Of a stretch of DNA of 64,000 bases, positions 1-9,479 are shown in pieces. Where the stretch lies: NCBI GenBank assembly GCA_001972305.1, contig BDDD01000996.1, positions 1 to 64,000 on the forward strand. Reading direction: 5' to 3'. Below the pieces are notes generated by a model. The model had not been told where the DNA came from. It did not search any database and saw only the letters and a list, made by a program, of their open reading frames with translations. Each line of letters opens with the position of its first letter. The first letter of the stretch is position 1. A program made the translations under genes and the position numbers. Origin of the DNA: Cephalotus follicularis. Taxonomy: Eukaryota; Streptophyta; Magnoliopsida; Oxalidales; Cephalotaceae.

Positions 1-133
1 CCATTGTTGAAGCTTGGAGCTTGCACACCACTGCCAGGATGAACCAGGAGGTTGCCAAAGTGTACCTGTGGACTCAAGTGACCTGTTGGAGTACTAAAAG
101 AGGTGGACTTTCGATTTCTAACTTGAAATCAAA

Positions 134-141
134 GGTAGGGG
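134..141 (+). promoter_or_regulatory. splice-donor-like site in family A LTR
   Basis: AG|GTAGGG with the GT at 135-136. It matches the same site in the solo LTR at 25247. Every LTR family in the window has such a site shortly downstream of its TATA-like box. Splicing itself is inferred. Confidence 0.45.
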
Positions 142-355
142 AAAGTGATGAATTTATATGTACTTTTAAGTTTTAAGTTAATGTTTAGCATGGTGGATTG
201 CATGTTAATGATTGAATTGAGATTCTGGACTTGTTGTAGTGTCACTGTGATACACTATGTTGATCTTGCATGTAAGATTACATGAATTTGTGCGTGGAAA
301 TGGATTTGATGATTGCCTGGTGTGTTAAAAACGTGAAAACCCCGTTCTGGGATGA

Positions 356-745
356 AAAGACATCGACGTCTTTGTAGAAGACGTCGACTCCTTTTCTGGG
401 AAATCATTGGACTGCAATGTCTACTTCAGATGGCCATTTTAGCCACTTGGAATTTCCTGTTTGGTTTAGGGTTGATGTTATGGTTGTGTACCCATTAACC
501 AGTAACATACCTTATACGTTTATGGAGTGATAATTGTGGTTTTTATGGATTAAAAGGTTGGATTTCACACCCTAAGATCAAGGCTGCGACCTGGTACCCC
601 CCTGGCATGAAAAAGACATCGACGTCTTTGTGGAAGACATCGACGTCTTTTGTCCAGAAAATCCTGGGAACACTTGTGCATAGAACTGACGCTTTAGGCT
701 AAAAGACACCGACGCCTTTTGGAATGACATCGACGTCTTTCCCCC
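356..745 (+). repeat. cluster of GTCGAC-core palindromes in family A LTR
   Basis: Units of the form AAAGAC(G/A)TCGACGTCTTT appear at about 356-396, 610-652 and 698-742. The perfect form is a palindrome (AGACGTCGACGTCT); most copies carry one or two changes such as GACATCGACGTC. Units occur in pairs with short spacers. The GACGTC half matches the plant bZIP C-box core. Confidence 0.7.
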
Positions 746-2044
746 TGGACAGTAGAATTTCGCTTGAATAGGACCCGTTAGACCTAAAACGACCTTAGGA
801 ACGGACCTAGATGCATTCTGAGCATATGTCTGCACCATTACTGTGATTTGCATTATGGTTGCTTTCCTAAAAGTGTTAACCCTTTTGAAAAGCTTGCATG
901 ATCATTATGATCATTTGTATACGAAAAAGTATATTTGTCAACATTTGAAATTATATAATTTCGAGATAAATGGGGAAGTATTCCCAACAACATGTTTTAA
1001 AGGTTTGATTATGAAACTAAATGTGATTTGCGAAAATGTATGTATATATATTTTCGAAATAATTGGGGGAAGTATTTCCAAAGATAAGAGAAATGTATTG
1101 TTTTAAGTTTTGTAACTTACTACAACTTGTGAAACGAAAAAGTATATTTTGATATATTTGGATCAAGTAATGATATGTAAATTGCTTGACTTGTACTGGA
1201 ATTGATTGTGCTTGCTGATTATTGGCCACCGTGCTAATAACTTGTGATTATTAGCCATCGTGCTAATAACTTGTGATTATTAGCCATCGTGCTAATAACT
1301 TGTTGATTACTCGCCACTGCGCTAGTAACTTGTTATTGGTTTAGCCGCCGTGCTAAACAACTTTTGGACTTGCTCCCAGGAGGGGGAGTAAGATCGCATG
1401 ACGTCGGGGCCAGGAGGTGGCGGCGGTCATGTCGTTTGGCTTGTCTGGTTCCTTTTTGGGAACATATTTCTTGCTTGTGTTGATATAACTTATGAGTTAT
1501 ACTTGTACCGTGAGCATACATATATTTTTATAAGAAAAATGTATTTATTTGGAAAATTCATGTCATACCGCATCATTAAGCATTCATTCATGGCACTCTT
1601 TATCTTATGACTTGAACTGTATTTATGGGTTTATTCACTTAGCCGAGTGAGGACAAAGGCTAACCCCTACTGTAACAGATTGATGGAGTGGTCTTGACAT
1701 GGAGCATGCACGGAGATTTAAAGAGAAGACTTGTTATTTTCTCTTAATATTGGATGGTTAAACGTTTATCATGTATTTGGTTCTGTAACATTGGACAATT
1801 GTTATCTTGTATTGTATCTTTATCTCACGCTCCGTTTTGGGCGATCAACAGTTATGTTTGGATTATCGGGCATCACGTAGTATGGGATGCGTGATGTGTT
1901 CGGCTTATATTTGATGCTTCCGCAAGTTGTTAATGGTTTTGGAAAGTTTTAAATTTTATGGTAATTTCTACATAAGCCGGATTTATATGTTGATCGCCGT
2001 ACCACTTTATATGCTGTTTATGTTTGTGGAAACGGGGTGTGACA

Positions 2045-3057
2045 CAAACCCCAGACCTTACATTACTCCCCTAACTAGGAGTTCCTTGGGTGGCATTCTG
2101 CTGAGGTTGATCCTCAGATGATCTGGGCGAAGAATCACTGCCTTGCCATTGTGATGACGCTGGCCTGAACTGAGTAAGGCCCTGTTGGCTCCGCTGCTTA
2201 CGAGCCCTTGCAGCACGGTCTTCATTCGAGATGCTCTCTAACAACCTTGCCTTCTGAGCGACCTCCACAAAGGTCCCCAGTTCCATAGCCCTGATCCTTG
2301 ACCGAAGATCCGATCGCAGACCTTTCAAAAACCTCCGTATCTTTTTACCATCATCAGCCACTAGATAGGGGGAATGCCTGGCTAGCTCCATAAACCTTAC
2401 TGTATACTCCGCCACAGTCATTTCTCCTTGACGTAGCTCCAGGAGCTCTGTCTCCCTTCGTTCTTGCTTAAGTTGGGGCACATAAGCATCGAGGAACTCC
2501 TTCCGGAACCCCTCCCAGGTACAACCTAGTCCACTTCACTCCCACTTTTCTTTGACCATCTCCCACCAGTGGATGGCCCCACCCCATAGACGATAGACAG
2601 CAAACTTTAGTTTCTGGTTATCTGTACAGTTCATCACATCAAAGATCTTTTCTAGATCCTGTAACCATCTCTCAGCAATGGTAGCATCCAACTCTCCTCT
2701 GAAACTGGGTGGACTCTGTCTCATGAACCTCTCAAGGTCCCTCCCAAACTGATTACCGTCATCACATGCACCCTGAGCAGGAGCCATGTACTGAGGCTGA
2801 GCTTGGGCGTACAGTCGCCGCATCTCCTCCATATTCGCTGCATTAGCAACCATCTGTTGCTGATAGGCAGCCATCTACTACTGAAAGAAATTAGCGATGC
2901 AGTCAAACGGATCTCTCACTCCGGGCGCTGCCCCCGGCACATTCACATTAGCAGCTCCCTGTTGAACATCATCCATAGGGTCTCCTCCAACATTCATTCC
3001 CTCGGGAACATTCTAGTTAACAAACCCACGCCTTCCGCGTCTTCTCCGACCGTCCAT
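2045..3057 (-). pseudogene. gag: E1 gag polyprotein fragment
   Basis: Gag forms the virus-like particle and packages element RNA. The start ATG (3057-3055) lies seven bases after a CATATAG acceptor-like site and begins with an arginine-rich MDGRRRRGRRG. The retrotransposon gag domain is clear: PPSFRGELDATIAERWLQDL, then HWWEMV and the RETELLELRQGEMTVAEY helix region. In-frame stops occur near 3016, near 2877 and near 2535, where a W or Q codon is expected. The product ends at 2045, shortly before the CCHC knuckle found at this point in E6. Not functional. Family assignment is firm; exact break positions are approximate. Confidence 0.85.
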
Positions 3058-3059
3058 CT

Positions 3060-3075
3060 CGTTCCTATATGGAAA
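3060..3075 (-). promoter_or_regulatory. splice-acceptor-like site before E1 gag
   Basis: On the minus strand CTTTTCCATATAG|G sits seven bases upstream of the gag ATG. The same pyrimidine-rich ...ATAG|G layout precedes gag in E5 and E6, and E3 has TTTTGTAG directly before ATG. Confidence 0.5.
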
Positions 3076-3257
3076 AGATGTCATTAGTAGTCATCTCAAG
3101 GAAACAATTCGTTAATTGCCAAGGAAAATATTAGCTTCGATGAGTTCCTTATTCAATTTAAGCATACATGGAATATGCTCGATTACCACTATTGTAGTAT
3201 CAATCATTTTGGTTGCCAAGGATAGTATCCCAGCGATAGCTTATAAAAGGAATATAA

Positions 3258-3269
3258 GCTCTGATACCA
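3258..3269 (-). other. E1 primer-binding site, initiator methionine tRNA
   Basis: The plus strand reads GCTCTGATACCA, so the element strand reads TGGTATCAGAGC, complementary to the 3' end of plant tRNA-iMet. It lies three bases from the LTR edge at 3273. It primes minus-strand cDNA synthesis. Confidence 0.9.
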
Positions 3270-4507
3270 TGTTGTCACACCCCGTTTCACAACAACATAC
3301 AAAGTGGTGGCAATTAACATATAAATCCAGCTTATGCAAAATACCATAAAATTAAAACTTTTCATATCCATTAACAACTCGCGGAAGCAGATAATATAAA
3401 CCGAAATATAACGTAACATGCATCCCATACTACATGCTACAACAGTAAACATCATCACAGTTAACTGCCCTCAAACGGAGCGTGAACAATATTCATTATT
3501 ACAACCATTCATTTATTACAATGACCCATTAACATTCCTCAAAAGTAGACAACATAAAACTTCACTTCGCTCCTCGGAGCCCAACGGTAACCAACAGCTG
3601 CATCAACCTGAAACACATTGAAGTTGTAGGGGGTCAGCCTTTGTCCTCACTCGGTAAAGCCATAAAAGCGATCCAGGGTCAGGTATAAAACATATCATGA
3701 CATGAATCAATAACATCCACATTACTAGCACGGTGGCTAAGTAACAATAATCAATTCACAGTAAATGATACTAGCACGGCGACTAAGTACCAACACTCAA
3801 CACAATCACGATAACAGTGCCATCATAGCACACACAAAACCACTCAAGTAGTTTATAAAATAAATACTTGATCAAAACATCTCGTTCAAAACATTGCAGT
3901 TCATTTCCAAAATGTTTAAAGTATAAATACTTACAACATATATATATTTGTCAAAATATATATATAACACTCCATTTCCCAAGTAAGTTATGCTTCATAA
4001 AATACTTGCAACAATACATTTTCCTTCAAACATTTCAAGTAATTTATAGATATAAATACTTGCAACATATATATTTGTCAAAATATATATAATAATACTT
4101 TTCCCGAAAACTCAAGTATCAAAGTACTTGGAATCATATACTTTTCGTAAAACCCGGTTATTTGAACTACATTCAAATACCTCAAAAATACATATTTGTA
4201 TAACAGTTTCGCAATCTCTCAAAAGCCATTTTCGCAATCCTTTTGGAAAACAAACTTTTCCAAACAACAAATGATTTTAATAAACCATTCAATTAACCAA
4301 ACACATTTTTAAAAGGTTAAGGAACCCATTTTCACAATCTTTCGAGAATATATATATATATATCTCCAAATGTACATTTCGCATAAGTAATGATTTATAA
4401 ATCATGTTTGCACTTCCAAAAGGGGATAAAATGCTTCACAGTCATCAATAACCAATTCGAAATACAGTTTATCACGGTACAAGATGCACACATATGCTCA
4501 CAATGCA

Positions 4508-5035
4508 AAACAGTCCCAAACAGTCGGCTGTCACTCTCTGGCAGTCAGCTATTTTCCTTCAACAGTCGGCTGCCTCCCACATGGCAGTCGGTTGCCCTCC
4601 TTGGCTGTCGGTTGTCCTTGACCAACAGTCGGCTGCCCTCCTTGGCAGTCGACTGGTCCTTCACTTAGCAGTCGGCTGCCCTCTCCAGGCAGTCGGCTGC
4701 CCTCTCCAGGCAGTCGGCTAGTCCATACACATTCCTTTGTCGCCACTTATCCCAGCATGCCACCTCAGCAAGTCCGGGTAGAGTGACACGTGGACAGTTG
4801 GCTGTTACCCAAAACCGTCGGCTGCCCCACCCACAATCGGCTGCCTTCCTCAGGCAGTCGGCTACCCAATCAACAGGAGGCAACCTGCAATTCCAGGCAT
4901 GAACAGTCGACTGGCTCCAATGCACAGTCGGCTGTTCTCCTTGGGTAGTCGGTTGTTCCTCACGAACAGTCGACTGCTGGCCTTGGACAGTCGGTTGTCC
5001 TCCCTGGACAATCGACTGCCCCTACGGGCAGTGCC
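4508..5035 (-). repeat. array of CAGTCGRCTG palindromic units in E1 LTR
   Basis: About twenty copies of cAGTCGGCTGcc or cAGTCGACTGcc are spaced roughly 20-35 bases apart. Examples are the exact CAGTCGACTG near 4647 and many one-mismatch copies. The ideal unit GGCAGTCGACTGCC is a perfect palindrome. A few more copies occur at 5571-5655. The core GTCGAC is shared with the differently flanked palindromes in the other LTR families. Confidence 0.8.
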
Positions 5036-5192
5036 CAAAAATAGCAGAAATCACACATTCCAATCCATATTTAAACCAAACAAACCGCAAAGCACTATCA
5101 CCACAATACCCATTCATGCTTTATCACAGTATAACACATGCATTTCACTCATGAACATCATTATAAATGACTTTAAATCACAACCATAGCTT

Positions 5193-5203
5193 TCCCCTAC
5201 CTT
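5193..5203 (-). promoter_or_regulatory. splice-donor-like site in E1 LTR
   Basis: On the minus strand this reads AAG|GTAGGGG with the GT at 5200-5199. It matches the sites in family A and E6 LTRs and lies about 300 nt downstream of a TATA-like box. Confidence 0.45.
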
Positions 5204-5807
5204 AGAACTCCAAGTTAGGAGTTTCAATCCACCTATTTAAGTCCCGGATCTGAGGTCCTTGCACTCCCAAACCTGTCCAGCAGCCTCCACCGGTCCGATT
5301 CTTCCACTGGTCCAGCCTTCAAGCTTCGGTTTCAACACAAACTCCTTATGTCCACAACACACACACTTTCACTCCACTCTCTCTACTCCCAAACATACTT
5401 GAAATCCACAGAGAAAGATGGAGATTGGAGAAGGTAAGCTTGTGTTTTTATGGAGAGAACTCGGCCCCTCTCCTGCCTTCTCCCCAAAATGCCAAAACTC
5501 TCACTTTTTATCAGTTTAAGGCTGACAACACGTGGGCTGTCTGGCGCCTGGCTGTTGGCTGCCATGACTTGGCAGTCGACTATTTCTGCCGACACAAAAC
5601 CAGCCGGCTGCTTCCTCACAGCAGCTGGCTGCCGCCTTCACCAGGGGAGTCCAGTCGGCTGGCCCCTGTACCAAAAACACCCTAACACACTTTTTCTTGC
5701 AACTTTCAACACACCAAAGGGGAAAAAACATGATCCTCATTAATTCCACGTGTAAAATTACATTAGAAATGCAACGTTATACCTTAACGAAAACCTCGGG
5801 CGTTACA

Positions 5808-6103
5808 CCAACCCATACTTATTTTCTATTTAAATTGTGGTCTGTTGAGGGCTGAGTCCATTTTATAAATTGTTTCCTCCTTCGGGAGTGTTCTTCTTTA
5901 CAGTGGGCATAGTCCGATAAACGAATACTACATGCCCGATTTTTGTAAAATTTTAATATTTAGATTTATTTTCAACTTTTTCAAGAAACTTTTCTGTTTT
6001 GAAGAATTTCTCTGCTCTAAAATGTATTTCTGAAACTCTGTTCTACTGAACCTACGAGGTGAGTCTCTAAGGAGAGGCTTGGCCTCGTAGTGGGTGCGAC
6101 TGA
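5808..6103 (+). mobile_element. fragment of an E7-family LTR
   Basis: The segment matches the reverse complement of about 52440-52640 in E7. Shared landmarks are a TTGAGGGCTGAGYCCATTTTA stretch, CTCCTTCGGGAGTG, TTTACAGNGGGCATAGTC and ACTACATGCCC. It is a short decayed piece wedged between the E1 LTR and the truncated E2 LTR. Its right edge, near GGGTGCGACT, is approximate. The next 20 bases (6104-6124) match nothing I recognise. Confidence 0.7.
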
Positions 6104-6124
6104 TTCAGCTGGGCTGGGTTCGGG

Positions 6125-7785
6125 CATGTCAATATAGATGCCTTAGGATCGAATTTAAAAGGATTTAACTGGTTTTAAAATGGATTTTACAGACTGTTTG
6201 ACAAACTACTGCTATCAAACTGTCGATGCTTTGGCTATAGGTGTGACGCTTTGATCGCGCAAACTGTCTACGCTTTGATTAAAGCGTCGATGCTTTGTGT
6301 GTTGCAAAACGGCTGACGCTTAGTACATGCATCGACGCTTAAGGTACAAACGCTTTAACCATCGATACATAGCACAAAGGCATCGACACTTAGGCGCTAA
6401 CCGTCCACGCTTTGGACAAAGCAGTCGACGCCTAGCACCCTGTTTTTGCTAAACTACAATGTTTTCAACCCCAAATGATTTTATCTTCAAATGGATTCTA
6501 TAGGAAGCCTCCTTAAGGCCTTGTAGCCTATGGAAATCATCTTTTAACATATTTAATCTTCAGATCAACTTTCAAAGTGAATTTTTAAAGAAAAGTTTAA
6601 CTAAAATATTTTATACAAATTGTTTTCAATAAATGGTTAGGGTTGCTCAATTGGGACATCTGATTCGTGATATCCTAGTTGGACTTCCTCTCCAATGTTT
6701 TAAAATTCCAATAGGGACCAAGAAAATGGTCATGCAAATATGGTTATGAAAAATGGTTTTGACGGATGGATCCTATGTGATCCTTTATGATTAGGTCCCT
6801 ATCCTTTAAATGGAAATATGGTTATGGGCTACGGGTATGGTATGGCTATGATTAATGGTTTATTATAGTTAAGACTTAACGGGATAATCCATTCATAATC
6901 TTCATTTCCATCATGGAGAATAATGGATGTAGGCCACATATTATGGCTATGGTAATCCTCCCTTTTGGGGTGAACTTACGGGGATCGTGGCATTATGGAT
7001 GGATATGGTATGGCACGGATATATTATGGTTATGGCATAAATCTCACAGATCTCTATTATGGGGTAGTTCATTTGAGACTAGTATTATGGCATGGTATGG
7101 ATTATGTGGCCGATGTTATCCTATGCTCCACACGGCTATGGCACGAAGGTAAGGGTACTACCTCGGGCTGGAGTGGCAGAGAAGTACTTGACCCTATGGA
7201 TGGCTATGGATTGTTTTATGGAGTGTCTGCGGGCCTATGGCCTTTGATGTGATTAGGACTAGCCAAGTATACCACCGCTTAGGGACAGCTGGTATACTGA
7301 CACTGTCCATAATTGGCATTCATGCATATAACATGTCATGCATATATATATATGTCTAACTGATGCATTTCATAGCATATAGTGTAGCCTACACAACCAT
7401 GGGTAACTGAACCATTCTCGTAATGGGTCAGGTGCAAGGGAAGCACTGAAGTGATCAGACAGGCCGGATCGCAGCACCGGATTTCTTGTAGCAGTACAGT
7501 TCCTGCCATCTACCTTATGTATATGAGTTTGGATATATAAGAGACATATTGTATATCAGCTATTGACCTGCCGACTTGTGGCAGTGCCTAAGATATATGT
7601 ATCGAATGTTGTGGATATGGTTGGGCTTATCTATATAAATATTAAATGATTTCTTCCGCATGCATATTGTATTAAAGTTTTAATTTATAGCGATATTTGG
7701 AGTATGCCACGTGTTTGATGGATGGATGGTACGGACCTACCAGGTGTCGGGCCTTGAGGACTTCCTTGGGGTTCGGGGAATGACA
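6125..7785 (+). mobile_element. E2 5' LTR, 5'-truncated
   Basis: It aligns with 13455-15140 of the 3' LTR through shared palindrome clusters, the repeated 'ggttatggaaaatgg' phrases, CTACGGGGATC, GGGTACTA, CATGCATATAACATGTCATGCATATATAT and the final ATGACA. The counterpart of 12815-13454 is missing, so this copy has lost its promoter region and splice-donor-like site. The left boundary is approximate. Confidence 0.85.
6221..6436 (+). repeat. GTCGAC-core palindrome cluster in E2 5' LTR
   Basis: Degenerate copies of AAGCGTCGACGCTT, such as ctgtcgatgcttt, cgtcgatgcttt and gcagtcgacgcc, recur every 15-30 bases. The 3' LTR has the matching cluster at 13541-13740. Confidence 0.65.
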
Positions 7786-7792
7786 GTTTAGG

Positions 7793-7804
7793 TGGTATCA
7801 GAGC
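7793..7804 (+). other. E2 primer-binding site, tRNA-iMet
   Basis: TGGTATCAGAGC lies seven bases downstream of the LTR end at 7785. It is a perfect 12-base match to the plant initiator tRNA complement. Confidence 0.9.
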
Positions 7805-7965
7805 CCACGCTATATTGGCTATGCCAGGATAGGATCATTGGCTATTGGAATTAAGCGATATAGATAGGATTGTTGATATTGGAATTGAGTGATATTGATA
7901 GGTATGTTGGTTGCTATATCTGTTTTGGAATTATGGTTATAAAAATTGGATAGCTGACCTTTTGT

Positions 7966-7977
7966 CTCTTATACAAG
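7966..7977 (+). promoter_or_regulatory. splice-acceptor-like site before E2 gag
   Basis: TTTGTCTCTTATACAAG|GTAGAT precedes the gag ATG at 7984. The TGTCTCTTATA part matches the site before E5 gag. The final AG differs in position, so this is the weakest of the five. Confidence 0.35.
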
Positions 7978-7983
7978 GTAGAT

Positions 7984-9258
7984 ATGGATGGTCATCGAAG
8001 AGAAACTGCAAGAAGAGCTAAGGAAGGGCCATAGACTAGATGTACTCGAGCTAGTAGAGATGTTGAAGAACAAGAGGAACATAATGTGAGCCAAGATGTA
8101 GAATTTGTTGCTCCTGGCAAAAGGGAACCCAAAGGTTTTCTGAGGTAGATGTATGAGACATGATGAACCGAATAAATGAGTTTATGCAGCGGCAAACGGC
8201 TACAGTTGAGCAACCCCTAGTTGCAAGGATGATTAGGCGTACAGCACAATCACCAGAGCAAACCCCAATTGTAAGACCCGTTAGGCATGTTGAAGCATTA
8301 AGGAGATCAGTTGATCTACCTATGCCTAGGGAGGATCCCTTAACCAGGTTTTTGAAGTTAAATCCTCCAGTGTTTATGGGGGACCCTGATGCTGTTGCTG
8401 CTGAGATATGGCTAATGCAAGTGGAGAAAATCTTTCGAGTCTTGAGATGTTCAGACTCTATGAAAGTTGTATTCGCCACTTATATGCTATAGGGCAAAGC
8501 AGAATATTGGTAGAGAATGGTTACTACCTTTTGGGAAGAATCTGGGATACCCAATTCATGGGACATGTTTAGAACATAGTTCAATGAGCAGTATTATCCT
8601 GAGGCTGAAGTTGATAAAAGAGAGGCTGAATTTTTTGGCTTAACCCAAGGTAACATATATGTAGCCCAGTACGAGGCCAAATTTATTGAATTGTCAAGGA
8701 TAGCTCCGTATATGGTTGGTACGAAAGCAAGAAAGGCTAAAAAGTTTCTTGCTGACCTCAGACTAAATATCGACAGAAGCTAGTACCGCTTAGGTTGAGG
8801 TCCTTTCTTGAGTTGGCTAGCAGAACCAGAGATATTGAGGCTGTATTAGAAGAGTTGCGTAATTTACGGATTTATACTGGCAGTAGCATACCTACTTCTT
8901 CAGGATGGCAGTCAGGGAGGAGTTCTGGGAGCAGTAACAAGTCCCAGAGATTCAGTAATAGCAGTCCTGGTCAAGGTGACTCGCCTCAGAGTGTCGGTAG
9001 TCTACCCGATTTTTCTGGTCGGAGAGGTCAATCCAGAGGGTCATAGCAGAGGGGTAGAGGTAATAACTCCCGGCAAAGGGAGCAAAGGACATCTTCTCAG
9101 GAAGGTCGCTCTAGACTTTCCAGTAGTGGTAACCAGGCTCCCTTTGATCCGTGCATACATTGTCAATGCACGAATCACACATCGGATGATTTTTAGTGGA
9201 GATCTGGTAAATGCATGGTCTGTGGGGCTTTCGATCACATAGCTAGAGAGTGCCCTCA
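7984..9258 (+). pseudogene. gag: E2 gag pseudogene
   Basis: It begins MDGHRRETARRAKEG and soon meets a stop. The longest clean piece is 8160-8491, containing the gag core FLKLNPPVFMGDPDAVAAEIW followed by MQVEKIFRVL. Homology continues through 8500-8790 with several stops (for example YW* at about 8512) and a serine-rich linker at 8880-9050. Two CCHC zinc knuckles are expected. The first (near 9148) has lost its last cysteine and is followed by a stop; the second, CMVCGAFDHIAREC at about 9211-9252, is intact. Clearly inactive. Confidence 0.85.
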
Positions 9259-9479
9259 TGATAGACATGGTTTAGGGAGTCAGCCAGGGCAGAGATCAGG
9301 TCGATCTCAGGGAGGTTCTCAACAGAACCTGAGTATTGGTTCCCAACAAAGTCGTGCCAGAAAGCAGTAGCAGGGTCGTCCCAGTACCAGTTCACCTTCT
9401 GTAACAGGGAGAGATCGAGGGAAAAAGCCTATGGGGTCGATGCCTACCGTACATGGTAGGGTATATGTCGTGGATCAGG

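Larger units (their letters stand above)
1..2044 (+). mobile_element. LTR of a gypsy-type element, family A, cut by the window edge
   Basis: This stretch aligns along its length with the solo LTR at 24427-27221: both have the AAGGTAGGGGAAAG motif, palindrome clusters, the repeated 'attagccatcgtgctaataac' phrases near 1220-1350, the GGGGCCAGGAGGTGGCG motif and the GGGGTGTGACA end. The first part of the LTR, about 690 bases, lies left of the window. The end CA is at 2043-2044 and is followed directly by the antisense gag of E1, so this LTR is inserted in E1. Whether it is a solo LTR or the 3' LTR of a longer element cannot be told. The left target-site copy is outside the window; the right copy should be CAAAC (2045-2049). 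Confidence 0.85.
2045..5807 (-). mobile_element. E1: 5' half of a chromovirus (LTR, PBS, gag), truncated by a later LTR
   Basis: Reading the minus strand, the order is LTR (5807 to 3273), iMet primer site (3269 to 3258), splice-acceptor-like site, gag ATG at 3057, and gag until 2045. There the plus-strand family A LTR interrupts it just before the expected zinc knuckle. Protease, RT, integrase and the 3' LTR would lie left of the window. The right flank begins CCAAC at 5808, but the matching left target copy is not visible. Its gag is closely related to that of E6. Confidence 0.85.
3273..5807 (-). mobile_element. E1 5' LTR
   Basis: On the minus strand it starts TGTAACGCCC (5807) and ends GGGGTGTGACA (3273), so it has TG...CA ends and is about 2.5 kb. 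Its start and end resemble family A and E6 LTRs, but its central repeat array (4508-5035) differs. A TATA-like GATAAAAAG lies near 5506 and a donor-like AAG|GTAGGGG near 5200. AT-rich tracts with (TA) runs fill 3940-4370. Confidence 0.85.

Noticed and set aside
3258-3269. tRNA gene remnants (GCTCTGATACCA here and at 39483, 51515 and 57045)
   Set aside because: Only the 12-base primer-site complement is present beside an LTR edge; no tRNA body.
4508-5035. CRISPR-like array (cagtcggctg units at regular spacing)
   Set aside because: Units are degenerate, spacers are short and themselves related, no cas genes occur, and the context is a plant LTR. It is an LTR palindrome array.
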